NCBI RefSeq assembly: GCF_014650455.1
Contig: NZ_BMUZ01000004.1
Span: 186,001-250,000, forward strand
DNA length: 64,000 nucleotides
Source: Streptomyces xanthochromogenes
Lineage (GTDB): Bacteria; Actinomycetota; Actinomycetes; Streptomycetales; Streptomycetaceae
Direction of reading: 5' to 3'
Positions 35,523 through 44,385 of the stretch are shown here, piece by piece (the first letter of the stretch is position 1; every line of letters starts with the position of its first letter). Below the pieces are notes generated by a model. The model was not told the DNA's origin. It was given only the letters and a program-made list of their open reading frames with translations, and ran no database searches. The translations under genes and the position numbers were made by a program.

Positions 35523-37136
35523 TCAGTTCTTCGTAGGGGCGGGCAACGCGACGGGCGAGGTGGAGCCCGGCGCGGGCGAGGTGGAGCCCGCCACCGGGGA
35601 GTTGGGATGCGCGGTGAGCAGCGCCCTCAGCGGCGCCGTGTCGGGGAGATCCGCGACGGCCGCATCGAGGGCCGGCCCGATCGCCTCCGCGACATCGGCG
35701 GACAGGGACTGCTGAGGCGTCGTCGACCAGGAGAGCTCCCATCGGCCGCGCCCGGTGTCCGCGAGCTCGACGCGTACGAGCGCCGCCAGCCCGTTGCGCA
35801 CCGCGGGACGAGTGAACTCGCGGGCCGCGCGGCCGGTTGCCCGCGCGGCCTCGGCGCTCTTGGGGAGGCGGTCGGCCAGCGACGTCCACAGTCGGCCGGC
35901 GTCGATCACGTCCAGCACCCCGGCCAGGTCGGCGCTCGCACCCTCGGCGGCGGCCGCGCTCCGCAGCGGCTCGGCAGCCCGGTCACAGGCCGCGCGCGCG
36001 GCGGTGTGCACGAGCTCACCCCATTCCAGGTGCCGCATGTCCGCCGACTCCCCCACGAGGGTGACCGATTCCAGTGCGGCGAGGACCGCGGTCGGGTCGT
36101 GCAGCAAGGTGAGGGCGCTGGGGGCGTCCGGGGCGTCGGGCACACCGTCGTCGGGCAGGGCCTCGATCTGCCGGACGCGCTCGGCGATGGGTGGGTGGGA
36201 GTCGTACAGAGAGTGTTCCTCCTCGGGCAACTCGGCTCGTAGGACGGCGAGTTCGTCCTCACGTCCGGGATCGGCCAGGAGGTGGCGGAAGCCGCCGTAG
36301 AACTCTCCGACGGGGGGCAGAAGCTCCGCGTCCCAGCCCACGCACGCATAGCGTTCGACGTAGAAACCGAAGGCCGCGTGCAGCAGCGGGATCTCGCGCA
36401 GTGCGCCGGCCGTCGAGTCGCGGCCGGCGGTCCGAGCCGCCACGAGGTCGGCGGCGACCTCTTGGCGCCGGGCGACGGCCTGCGACACCCGCATGTAGAG
36501 CCGGGCGTAGCTGAGGTACATCCTGACCATGAAGGCCTGGGACGCGCTACCGCCCTCCGCGCCCTTGCGCAGCGCGTCGATGGTGCGCAATATCGCGTCC
36601 CGGCCACGCATGGTGATCCCGGCGAGCCGGGTGTCGCGGTTGCTGTAGTGCCCCATCTCGTGGGCGAGCACGGCCCGCAGCCGGGGCCGGGTCAGGCCGA
36701 CGAGCAGCGGAACGCCGACGTGGATGCGGCGCCGTCCGGGAATGAGTCCGAGCATCCAGGTCCGCTCGGCGACGCCCGCGTTCACATCGCCGGTGAGCAC
36801 GACCCGGTGCGGAGGACGGGTGCCGGTCAGCTGGGCCACTTGCCGTATCTCGGCCCAGAGTTCGGGCTGTTCGTCCTCCGTGACGGCGAGCCACGGCTTG
36901 GGCTCGTGCCGGCGTCGGCGCACCCGCAGGGCGAACATGCCCTGGACGATCGGGATGGTCAGGGCCAGCGAGAAAGCCAGCAGTTTCACCAGCGCCCAGG
37001 CCGCGTGGCCGCCCTCGAAGACCCCGATCGCTATCAGGACGTCGATTCCCACGAGCAGCGCGAGCACAGCGCCGCTGATCAAATAGAACCCGGCCAGCAG
37101 CGCCAGGGCGCGCAGAGCACGCAAGGTCCAAGCCAT
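35523..37136 (-). CDS. Membrane-bound M48-family zinc metallopeptidase
   Basis: The product is 537 residues. Two N-terminal membrane segments (about 8-40 and 48-72) precede the catalytic H159-E160-M-G-H163 in AVLAHEMGHYSNRDT. The third ligand region is around QEVAADLVA. This matches Ste24/HtpX-like M48 peptidases acting on membrane or periplasmic proteins. The C-terminal 200 residues are not conserved and end in repeats of GSTSP. It forms an operon with the downstream TPR-like protein. Confidence 0.88.
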   Translation of the reverse strand: MAWTLRALRALALLAGFYLISGAVLALLVGIDVLIAIGVFEGGHAAWALVKLLAFSLALTIPIVQGMFALRVRRRRHEPKPWLAVTEDEQPELWAEIRQVAQLTGTRPPHRVVLTGDVNAGVAERTWMLGLIPGRRRIHVGVPLLVGLTRPRLRAVLAHEMGHYSNRDTRLAGITMRGRDAILRTIDALRKGAEGGSASQAFMVRMYLSYARLYMRVSQAVARRQEVAADLVAARTAGRDSTAGALREIPLLHAAFGFYVERYACVGWDAELLPPVGEFYGGFRHLLADPGREDELAVLRAELPEEEHSLYDSHPPIAERVRQIEALPDDGVPDAPDAPSALTLLHDPTAVLAALESVTLVGESADMRHLEWGELVHTAARAACDRAAEPLRSAAAAEGASADLAGVLDVIDAGRLWTSLADRLPKSAEAARATGRAAREFTRPAVRNGLAALVRVELADTGRGRWELSWSTTPQQSLSADVAEAIGPALDAAVADLPDTAPLRALLTAHPNSPVAGSTSPAPGSTSPVALPAPTKN

Positions 37137-37323
37137 GTGAAAGTCCCCCCACAGGACACAAGAAAAGAAGGGCGCCGGGCTGAACCGCCGGACCGCACCG
37201 GCCGCCTCGTAGAGGGCCGAGGAGCGGATACTAAGGCCTCCCCATGGCCTGTGACCAGCCCTTTCCGCGCCGGGCCCACCGTCACGGCTCGGTCACGCGG
37301 ACCGGTGGCCCTCGTCCCGGCGG

Positions 37324-37593
37324 TTACCCCGGCTGCTCCGCGGCCTTCCGTACCCGCGCTTCCATCTCGCGCCGATCCGAACCCTGCTCCTTCGCGTACG
37401 CGGTGATCGCCGCATGCGCGTCCCGGGCCAGATCCCGCCAGGCCCGCCACGCCGTCTCATAGGTCTGGGACTGCTGCCCGGACCAGGGCCGGGCGCCGGG
37501 GGGCCCGTACTGTTCCCGCAGCTGCTCGGTCTGGGCGTGCGCCGCGTCGGCCGTACGCTGCATCGCGACAAGCTCGTCGAAAGTGTGTGCCAC
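37324..37593 (-). CDS. Small helical hypothetical protein
   Basis: The product is 89 residues, highly charged and predicted all-helical (FDELVAMQRTADAAHAQTEQLREQYG, then AYAKEQGSDRREMEARVRKAAEQ). It has no membrane segment. The start is the GTG at 37593. Codon bias supports a real gene, and comparable small proteins are common in Streptomyces. I cannot name a function. Confidence 0.6.
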   Translation of the reverse strand: MAHTFDELVAMQRTADAAHAQTEQLREQYGPPGARPWSGQQSQTYETAWRAWRDLARDAHAAITAYAKEQGSDRREMEARVRKAAEQPG

Positions 37594-37744
37594 GGCCGCC
37601 GATCATAGGGCGGCCCGGGGCGGCCCAGGCAGCGACGCGCACGGCGGCGCGACAGCTCGCGTGATCGGCCCGGCGAGCGGACCTCCTCGACGGCCCGGAG
37701 GTGCGGGCACGCTCAGTGCCGCACGGCCTGCGCGCCCGCGGCCC

Positions 37745-39346
37745 TCAGGTGAACAGCGCGGTGATCAGGGCGATGTCGTCGTCCTTGTTCCGGCCGAAGC
37801 GTGCGAGCAGCACATCGCACATCTCCTCCAGGTCCTCGGGCCCGTTCGCCACCGCGTCGCGGAACTCGGCGAGGGTGTCGTCGAGGTCGGCGTTGCGTAC
37901 CTCCACGAGGCCGTCGGTCACCATGAGCAGACGGGTGCCGGGCGGGACCGGCACCTCGGTGGGCTCGGGGTGGGAAAGGCCAAGGCCGAGGAGCGGGCCG
38001 TGCGGGGTGTGGTAGCGCGGGCCGGTCCGGGGGTCGATCACCAGCGGGGGGATGTGGCCCGCGTTGGCGATCTGCAGGCGGCGCTCGTCGGGTGTGACCA
38101 GGACCAGGCAGAGGGTCACGGTGATTCCGGGCTGGGAATGACCGAGCAGTATCTCCAGGCGCTCCAGGATGCGGTGCGGTGAGTGGCCCTCGATGGCGTA
38201 CGCGCGCAGGGCGTGGCGCACCTCGCCCATCACGGTCGCGGCGGTGACCGAGTGGCCGACGACGTCGCCGATGGCGAGCAGCAGACCGTTGACGGTCTGG
38301 ACCGCCTCGTAGAAGTCGCCCCCGATTTCGGCGTGTTCGGAGGCGGGGAGGTAGCGGAAGGCGAGGTCGATGCCCGGGACCGTCGGCATTTCCTTGGGCA
38401 GGAACGATCGCTGCAGGGCGAGGCCCAGCGCGTGTTCCTCGTTGTAGGTGCGCAGGGCTTCGAGGGCCAGGGCACTGGCATTGGCCAGTTGCTGGAAGAG
38501 CTGCTCGTCGTCGGCGCTCCGCAGGGCTTCGGCGGGGACCGCGAGACAGATGGGCGGACGGCCGCGCTTGGTGCGGGACATCGCGAGGGCGACGTCGCCG
38601 GAGAGGTGGTCGCTGGGCAGCAGGGCGCGCCACTGCCCTTGCGGGATGCGCACGATGGTGACGCCGGTGCCCTGGTTCAGGCCGTGGGCCGACAGCTGGT
38701 CGAGGAGGTCCGGGTGGGCGGGTTGCACGCGCAGCGGGCTCCGATGACCGGCGATCATGCTGTGTACGGCCTGCGCCTGGGGCGAGAGGAACACCGCGCT
38801 CGCGGCGCACGACAGGACGGTGGCCGCGCCGCCGGTGGCCGCCGCGGCCAGCGAGTGGAAGCCGACGGCGCTGTACACGTCCAGCGTGGCCCGGTTGAGC
38901 GCGATGAGGCGCTGCGCAAGGCGTTCGGCGCGCTGACGGGCCCGGGCGTAGCGCAGGGTCGCGGCAACCGTGGCGAGGAGCTCGCCGGGGTCGATGGGCT
39001 GGTCGAGATAGGCGTCGGCGCCCCGGCGCAGGCCCTCCGCGTGATCGTCCGGGCTGATGGCGGCCGCGGATATCTGGATGACCGGCACATGGGCCGTCAG
39101 GGGATCGGTCTTGACGCGTTCGCTGACCTCGAAGCCGCTCATGTCGGGGAGCCGGACGTCGACGATCGCGATGTCCGGCAGCTCGGCGGAGCCTGCGTCG
39201 AGCCGGGCGAGCCCCTGTTCACCCGTGGCGGCCGTCAGAACGGTGTGGCCGGCGCGCTGCAGCCAGCGGCTGAGGATGTAGCGGTTGGTCTCGTTGTCGT
39301 CGATGACCAGAACGGTGGCGGGTAGGTCCGGGGCCCTGTCGATCAT
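37745..39346 (-). CDS. Response regulator-GAF-like-PP2C (SpoIIE/RsbU) phosphatase
   Basis: The product is 533 residues. An N-terminal receiver has D16-D17, phospho-acceptor Asp63 (IVDVRLPDMSG) and the switch Lys position replaced (LDQPIDPGE). A GAF-like linker domain follows. The C-terminal SpoIIE phosphatase has EIGGDFYEA, AIGDVVGHS, DGLVEVRN and DDDIALI. It is the last gene of the stressosome operon and its ATG overlaps the kinase stop (ATGA). It should dephosphorylate STAS proteins when phosphorylated by the partner kinase, linking two-component signalling to sigma-factor release (inference). Confidence 0.92.
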   Translation of the reverse strand: MIDRAPDLPATVLVIDDNETNRYILSRWLQRAGHTVLTAATGEQGLARLDAGSAELPDIAIVDVRLPDMSGFEVSERVKTDPLTAHVPVIQISAAAISPDDHAEGLRRGADAYLDQPIDPGELLATVAATLRYARARQRAERLAQRLIALNRATLDVYSAVGFHSLAAAATGGAATVLSCAASAVFLSPQAQAVHSMIAGHRSPLRVQPAHPDLLDQLSAHGLNQGTGVTIVRIPQGQWRALLPSDHLSGDVALAMSRTKRGRPPICLAVPAEALRSADDEQLFQQLANASALALEALRTYNEEHALGLALQRSFLPKEMPTVPGIDLAFRYLPASEHAEIGGDFYEAVQTVNGLLLAIGDVVGHSVTAATVMGEVRHALRAYAIEGHSPHRILERLEILLGHSQPGITVTLCLVLVTPDERRLQIANAGHIPPLVIDPRTGPRYHTPHGPLLGLGLSHPEPTEVPVPPGTRLLMVTDGLVEVRNADLDDTLAEFRDAVANGPEDLEEMCDVLLARFGRNKDDDIALITALFT

Positions 39347-40788
39347 TGGCCTGCCCCTTTGGCTTCCGGGTGCGGGGAGTTGGTTCGGCTGAGGTCCGGC
39401 AGCCGCAGGCGGACGCACGTGCCAACGCCTTCGGTGCTGGTGAGTCTGAGGGAGCCGCCGAGCAGTTCGGCAAGGGTGCGGGCGTAGGGCAGGCCGAGGC
39501 CGGTGCCGGGGCGGCCGCTCTGGTGCGGGCCCCTCACTTGGTAGAACGCCTCGAAGACCCGGTCGAGTTCATCGGCCGGGATGCCGACTCCCGTGTCCGT
39601 GATGGTGAAGAGCAGCGAGGGAACCGACGGCTCGGGGTCCACGACTATGTCGAGGCGCACTTCGCCGCGCTCGGTGAACTTCAGGGCGTTGGTCAGGAGG
39701 TTGCGCAGGATCCGGACGAGGAGCGTCTCGTCCGTGACCAGGGCGGGCAGCCGTTCCAGGTCGGGAAGGACCAGGGTGACCTCGTCGCGTCCGTGGCTGC
39801 TCAGGATCAGGCTGCTGAGGTGGCCCACGAGCAACCGCAGGTCCACCGGTTCCGGATGGATCTCCAGGTGGCCGGCCTCGGCCTTGGCGACGTCCAGCAG
39901 ATCGCTGACGAGCGACAGCAGGATGTGTCCGCTGGAGGCGATGAGCTCGACCTGCTCGTGCTGGTCGTCGCTGAGCGGGGGCGAGCTGGGGGCCAGCAAC
40001 AGGGTCGAGAGCGCGACGACCGAGTTGACGGGGGTGCGCAGCTCGTGGCTGATGTTGGTCCAGAACCGCGTCTTGGCTTCGCTGGCCTCCTGCAACTGGT
40101 GGCGCTTGTCCTCCAGTTCGGAATGCAGCGCCAGTACCCCGCTGTTGGTGTCCTCCAGCTCCTGGGTCAGCTCGGAGTACAGCGCGAGGACTCCGCGGTT
40201 GGTCTCCTCCAACTCCTCGTTGAGCCGGTGCAGTTCCTCTCGCTGGGCGCGGGTCTCCTCCAGGGCGGCGATCAGGTCGCGGGTCTGGGCACGCAGGTCG
40301 TCGGCCTCGGTGGAGCGGGTGCCGGTCCGGAGCACGCGGGTCAGGCGGCTGTGCTGCTCGGCACTGCTCGCGCCGTCCGAGGGGAGCGGCTGGGTGATGA
40401 CGATGCGGCTGGGCGCGGCCTCGGCGTCGTGGTCGACCCGTACGAGCTTTCCGGCCAGTGCGAGGGTGTCCTGGCCCGGGGGCGGGCCCTGGGTCCAGGT
40501 GAACGTGACGACGAGGAACGCCTGTTGGGCCGACTGGTCCAGAGCGAAGGAGACGCCGAGACCGGTGCAGGCCAGGCGGTCCCGTCCGAGTTCGCTCAGC
40601 GCGGTGGCGAGCCGGACCTGGTCCTGGCCGTCCAACCCCAGTGCCGCTGCGGCCTGTTGAGCGCTGCGGCGCAGACCGAAGACGTCCTGGGTCGAGGCCA
40701 GGGCGAAGGACGCCACCGGCGCCGCGGGCACACCGCCGCCGTGGAGCACTCCGGTGCGAGGGCCCTGTTCAAACGCGTCGGCTGCCAT
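39343..40788 (-). CDS. Sensor histidine kinase with RsbT-like N-terminus and duplicated coiled coil
   Basis: The product is 481 residues and soluble. An N-terminal region resembles degenerate ATPase/RsbT domains (VRLATALSELGRDRLACTG). A coiled coil of about residues 160-245 contains two near-copies of E-x-TN-x-GVLALxSEL. The phospho-acceptor His248 lies in ISHELRTP, then N, G1 and G2 boxes (NLLTNALKF, DTGVGIPADELDRVF, GTGLGLPYARTL). It lies in the stressosome operon directly before the receiver-phosphatase, its probable phosphotransfer partner. The gap from the gene at 40810 is 21 bp. Confidence 0.9.
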   Translation of the reverse strand: MAADAFEQGPRTGVLHGGGVPAAPVASFALASTQDVFGLRRSAQQAAAALGLDGQDQVRLATALSELGRDRLACTGLGVSFALDQSAQQAFLVVTFTWTQGPPPGQDTLALAGKLVRVDHDAEAAPSRIVITQPLPSDGASSAEQHSRLTRVLRTGTRSTEADDLRAQTRDLIAALEETRAQREELHRLNEELEETNRGVLALYSELTQELEDTNSGVLALHSELEDKRHQLQEASEAKTRFWTNISHELRTPVNSVVALSTLLLAPSSPPLSDDQHEQVELIASSGHILLSLVSDLLDVAKAEAGHLEIHPEPVDLRLLVGHLSSLILSSHGRDEVTLVLPDLERLPALVTDETLLVRILRNLLTNALKFTERGEVRLDIVVDPEPSVPSLLFTITDTGVGIPADELDRVFEAFYQVRGPHQSGRPGTGLGLPYARTLAELLGGSLRLTSTEGVGTCVRLRLPDLSRTNSPHPEAKGAGQ

Positions 40789-40809
40789 GTCCGCCCTGCT
40801 TTTCGCCGG

Positions 40810-41865
40810 TCACCAGGCCTCCTTGACGACTACCACGCTGGCATCGTCCCGCCGTACCGCCGCTTCGCGCAGCAGTTGCCCCGCCATGACGAGCGGGGAG
40901 TGGTGCAGGAGACCGGGCATCGCCGCGGGGTTCCAGCGCTCGGTCAGGCCGTCGGAGTGCATGACCAGGGCGCCGTGTCCGGGCAGCGGCTCCTCGAAGG
41001 TGCGCAGGCGGCGCATGTGCGCGCCGACTATTCCGGGGGCCGAAATCAGGGCCCGGCGCCCGTCCTCCCCCACGAGGAAGCCGCTGACGTTGCCGATGCC
41101 GCAGTACAGCAGCCGGCCCGCGTCGGGCTCGATCCGGGCCACGGCGACGGCGCCGCCGCGGGTGCCCTGGAGAGCCCGGTGCACGGCGCCGAGGACGCCT
41201 TCCGGGCTGGTTTCGGACGTGGTCTCGAACGCCTTGACCGCGGCCGCGCTGGCACGTGCGGCAAGGGGCCCGTGGCCCAGGCCGTCGCAGAGCATGACCA
41301 GGACGACGGGCCGGTCCCCGGCACCGGTGTCGACGCCGCGCACCGCCCAGGCGTCCCCGCAGACGCTCTCCCCGCTGATGGGCCTGGTGACCCCCGCGGC
41401 GAGGGAGGACCCGGGCGAGGCGACGACCGCCCTGCCGTCCAGCGAGCGCGGCCAGAACTGGGCCGCCATGACCGTGCCGCGGCCCGGAACGGAGTGCAGG
41501 TCGAAGTGGTCGGCGAGCCGGGAGACCGCGCCCAGACCGATGCCCAGGGTGCCCGCGCTGGACGCCCCGTCGGCGAGGGCGGCCGGCACGTCCGTCATGC
41601 CGGGCCCGGAGTCGACGGTGAGGAACTCGACGCCGGCCTCGCCGTCCTGGCGCACCACCCGCAGCAGCAGCGCGCCGTCCACGGCGTGACGGTGCACGTT
41701 GGTGGCCGCCTCGGTGACGGCGAGTGCGACTTCCGCCGCGCGGTGGCTGCTCAGTCCGATGCGGCGGGCGAGTGCGGCGGCCGCGCCCCGAGCGGCGGCC
41801 GCGAAGGACTCGCCGTCACGGAACCAGGCCACGTCCTCGCACGCCAGGACCGTAGTCGTAGTCAT
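40810..41865 (-). CDS. RsbT-like ATPase fused to RsbX-like PP2C phosphatase
   Basis: The product is 351 residues. Residues about 1-140 are a GHKL ATPase domain (TEAATNVHRHA, DSGPGMTD, GTLGIGLGAVSRLAD). The rest is a compact PP2C domain (VMLCDGLGHGPLAARAS, CGIGNVSGFL, HSDGLTERW, DDASVVVV) like RsbX. RsbX dephosphorylates RsbS/RsbR to reset the stressosome, so this is probably the feedback phosphatase. Its ATG overlaps the RsbT stop (ATGA). Confidence 0.88.
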   Translation of the reverse strand: MTTTTVLACEDVAWFRDGESFAAAARGAAAALARRIGLSSHRAAEVALAVTEAATNVHRHAVDGALLLRVVRQDGEAGVEFLTVDSGPGMTDVPAALADGASSAGTLGIGLGAVSRLADHFDLHSVPGRGTVMAAQFWPRSLDGRAVVASPGSSLAAGVTRPISGESVCGDAWAVRGVDTGAGDRPVVLVMLCDGLGHGPLAARASAAAVKAFETTSETSPEGVLGAVHRALQGTRGGAVAVARIEPDAGRLLYCGIGNVSGFLVGEDGRRALISAPGIVGAHMRRLRTFEEPLPGHGALVMHSDGLTERWNPAAMPGLLHHSPLVMAGQLLREAAVRRDDASVVVVKEAW

Positions 41866-42284
41866 CGGACCCACTTGATGATGGTCACGACCGTGCCCTC
41901 ACCGGGCACGGTGTTCAGATCGAAGTCGTCGACCAGCCGACGGGCACCGCTCAGTCCGAGCCCGAGTCCACCGCCGGATGTCCAGCCGTCCGTCATGGCC
42001 TGCTCGACATCCGGGATACCGGGACCGGAGTCCTCGAATATGGCGGCGACGCCACGCTTGCCACCCCTGCTGACGGTGCCGGCCCTGACCGTGCCCCCAC
42101 CGCCGTAGATGAGGGTGTTGCGCGCGAGCTCGCTCGCCGCGGTGATCATCTTCGTCTGATCGACGAGAGACAGCCGGCACTCCTGGGACAGCGTCCGGAT
42201 GGCTTGGCGGATGTGTACGAGATCGCCACTGCGCGCGATCGGATAGACCCGCGGCTCCTCCCCCGCCGTCCAGGGCGCCGTCAC
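41862..42284 (-). CDS. rsbT: RsbT-type switch kinase of the stressosome
   Basis: The product is 140 residues with ATPase boxes ASELARNTLIYGGGG (N box), FEDSGPGIPD (G1) and GGGLGLGLSGARRLVDDF (G2). RsbT phosphorylates RsbS and RsbR, leaves the stressosome and activates a downstream PP2C phosphatase. The start is the GTG at 42284, overlapping the RsbS stop by 4 nt. The tight order R-S-T makes the identification firm. Confidence 0.93.
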   Translation of the reverse strand: MTAPWTAGEEPRVYPIARSGDLVHIRQAIRTLSQECRLSLVDQTKMITAASELARNTLIYGGGGTVRAGTVSRGGKRGVAAIFEDSGPGIPDVEQAMTDGWTSGGGLGLGLSGARRLVDDFDLNTVPGEGTVVTIIKWVR

Positions 42285-42652
42285 TGCAAGCCCGAACTGG
42301 CGGCCCGGTTCAGCTTCGCCAAGCCCTTCTCCAGGTCCAGGGCCGTGCTGACTCCACCGAGGGAGAGACCCAGTTCGACGAGGGTGATGGCCACGGCCGG
42401 GCGCATGCCCACGACCACGGTCCGGGCGTCGAGCACCCGCGAGATGGAGGCAACCGTGGCGAGCATCCGGCCCACGAACGAGTCGACGATCTCCAGCGCG
42501 CCGATGTCGATGATCACGCCCGTGGCCGACCGCGCGACGATCTGGTCGGCCAGATCCTCCTGGAGGTTCAGAACCGTCTGGTCCTCCAGGTCGAACTGCA
42601 CGGACACGATCAGCGTGTCTCCGATCCGGAGGATCGGGATGCGCTCACTCAT
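42281..42652 (-). CDS. rsbS: RsbS-type STAS scaffold protein
   Basis: The product is a 123-residue single STAS domain. IGALEIVDSFVGRMLA carries Ser58, equivalent to B. subtilis RsbS Ser59, the RsbT phosphorylation site. It forms the stressosome core with RsbR. The ATG at 42652 overlaps the RsbR stop (ATGA). Confidence 0.94.
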   Translation of the reverse strand: MSERIPILRIGDTLIVSVQFDLEDQTVLNLQEDLADQIVARSATGVIIDIGALEIVDSFVGRMLATVASISRVLDARTVVVGMRPAVAITLVELGLSLGGVSTALDLEKGLAKLNRAASSGLQ

Positions 42653-43500
42653 CGTTGGCCGCCCTGGTGGGCGACCAGGTCGACACCGGACCGGCGCAGG
42701 GCCAGCTTCAGGGCGTCCGCCAGGCTCGCCTTCGTCACGATGCCGTCGAACTCGATCCCCAGGGCGACGATGGTCTGCGCGATCTGCGGGCTGATGCCGG
42801 ACACCGTGCACTCGGCGCCCATCAGACGGGCGGCGACGATCGTCTTGAGCAGGTGCTGGGCGACCTGGGTGTCCACGGCGGGCACGCCGGTGATGTCGAT
42901 GATGGCCTGCTCGGAGCCGGTGTCCACCAGTGCCTGGAGGAGCTTCTCCATGACCACCTGGGTGCGCGCCGAGTCCAACGTGCCGACCAGCGGCACGGCG
43001 ATGACCCCGTCCCAGAGCCGGACCACCGGGGTCGACAGCTCCAGGAGCTGCTCCGCCTGCGCGGAGATGAGCTCATCACGCGTCTGTGTGTAGGTCTCGA
43101 TGGTGAACAGGCCGAGACCGTCGAGAATGCGCCCGAGCTGCAGATAGGCACGCACCACTTCGGCACTGCCGTCCTCAAGGAGCGGTTCGAGCACGCGCTT
43201 GAGCGCGAAGACGCTGATGGCGGTCTCGCTCGGCGAGAAACCCTGACGCGCCCTGTTGCGCGAGAGTTCCGTCAGCAGTGCGCGGACCTCCGACATCTGC
43301 TCGGCGTGAACGTCGGTCGCGCCCTGGCGCAATGCCTCGACGAGTGCCTCGTACAACTCCCGCAGCTCACGGTCGAGCTCGGCCTTGCCCACGCGACTGC
43401 CCAGCGTCCCCGACACCTCGCGAATCCACGACGAGGCCAGGTCCTTGTCCTCTACCGACAGGATTCCCACCAGGTCCACAGCGCTGTCTCGCTTCACCAT
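42649..43500 (-). CDS. rsbR: RsbR-type stressosome sensor protein
   Basis: The product is 283 residues. The N-terminal helical domain (about 1-150) is of the RsbRD/globin-like sensory type, and the C-terminal domain is STAS. PLVGTLDSARTQ and ITGVPAVDTQVAQHL carry Thr174 and Thr211, at positions like the two RsbT-phosphorylated Thr residues of RsbRA. It starts the operon. GAAGGAG lies upstream of the ATG at 43500, and an A/T-rich stretch farther upstream (near 43520) may hold the promoter. Confidence 0.93.
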   Translation of the reverse strand: MVKRDSAVDLVGILSVEDKDLASSWIREVSGTLGSRVGKAELDRELRELYEALVEALRQGATDVHAEQMSEVRALLTELSRNRARQGFSPSETAISVFALKRVLEPLLEDGSAEVVRAYLQLGRILDGLGLFTIETYTQTRDELISAQAEQLLELSTPVVRLWDGVIAVPLVGTLDSARTQVVMEKLLQALVDTGSEQAIIDITGVPAVDTQVAQHLLKTIVAARLMGAECTVSGISPQIAQTIVALGIEFDGIVTKASLADALKLALRRSGVDLVAHQGGQR

Positions 43501-43688
43501 TCAGGCGCTCCTTCGGTATTCATATATTCGCGTCAGAGCTGACCCATGCAGCGTACGGCACACATCAGGCGTGGAGTCCCGGTCCTCCTTGCCGCTCCCT
43601 CGCAGGAGTTCAAAATTCCGTTTGCCGCCCGGCGAGACAGACAATCATCCACCCGATCTCCGACCGCGGGGGTTGGGGATTCCGGGGT

Positions 43689-44162
43689 TCAGATGAGGCG
43701 CCCGGCGCCGGCCGGGTGGCCTCCCGGGTCGTCGGACAGCGCGATCCTGGTCGTGACGCGCTTGCCCACCGGCTCTCGGCTGACCTCGAAACTCCGGCAT
43801 ACGCCCATCACGATCTCCAGGCCGTGCTGGCCGACCCGGCCCGGGTCCGCCGGGCGGGCCATGGGGAGGGTGGACTCGCTGTCCCAGACGCTGACCTCGA
43901 CGGTCCCGTCGGTCACCTGGAGGTCGAGCAGACAGGGTCCCGGGGCGTACTTGTAGGCGTTCGTCACCAGCTCGCTCACCACCAGCTGGACGGTTCCCAT
44001 GACACGGGACGACACCGGGATCCCATGGACCGCCTGTACCTCGGCCAGAAAACGACGCGCCACATCACGGGCCTCCGCGATGGGCTCGTCGCCACCGAAT
44101 GTAGCCGCCGACCATATCGGCCGGTCCGCCGTCACGCGCCGGACCGCGTCATTGCACACCAT
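43689..44162 (-). CDS. RsbW-like ATP-binding regulatory protein
   Basis: The product is about 157 residues with a GHKL ATPase domain: VVSELVTNAYKYAPG (N box), VWDSESTLP in the G1 position, and GRVGQHGLEIVMG in the lid. It is a single-domain anti-sigma/serine kinase type. It lies upstream of the stressosome operon on the same strand with 188 bp between. The start is uncertain between the ATG at 44162 and the GTG at 44192. Confidence 0.8.
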   Translation of the reverse strand: MVCNDAVRRVTADRPIWSAATFGGDEPIAEARDVARRFLAEVQAVHGIPVSSRVMGTVQLVVSELVTNAYKYAPGPCLLDLQVTDGTVEVSVWDSESTLPMARPADPGRVGQHGLEIVMGVCRSFEVSREPVGKRVTTRIALSDDPGGHPAGAGRLI

Positions 44163-44385
44163 CTGATCCACACCGCCATCCCCGTTCCACACATACCCAG
44201 GTTTGGCCTGCTACCCCGATATGTGTCCCCCACACACTCTCGGCCACACATTCTGTTGGACCCACTTCCCGCGCTCCCGCGCCACGTGGATCCGCCCGAG
44301 CCATGCCCCGCCCCGCATGCAGGGGGCGTGGCAGATACGGGAGGCACGGGCGAGCGGTCACGCGTTCCCGTCCGGGACGTTCCGG

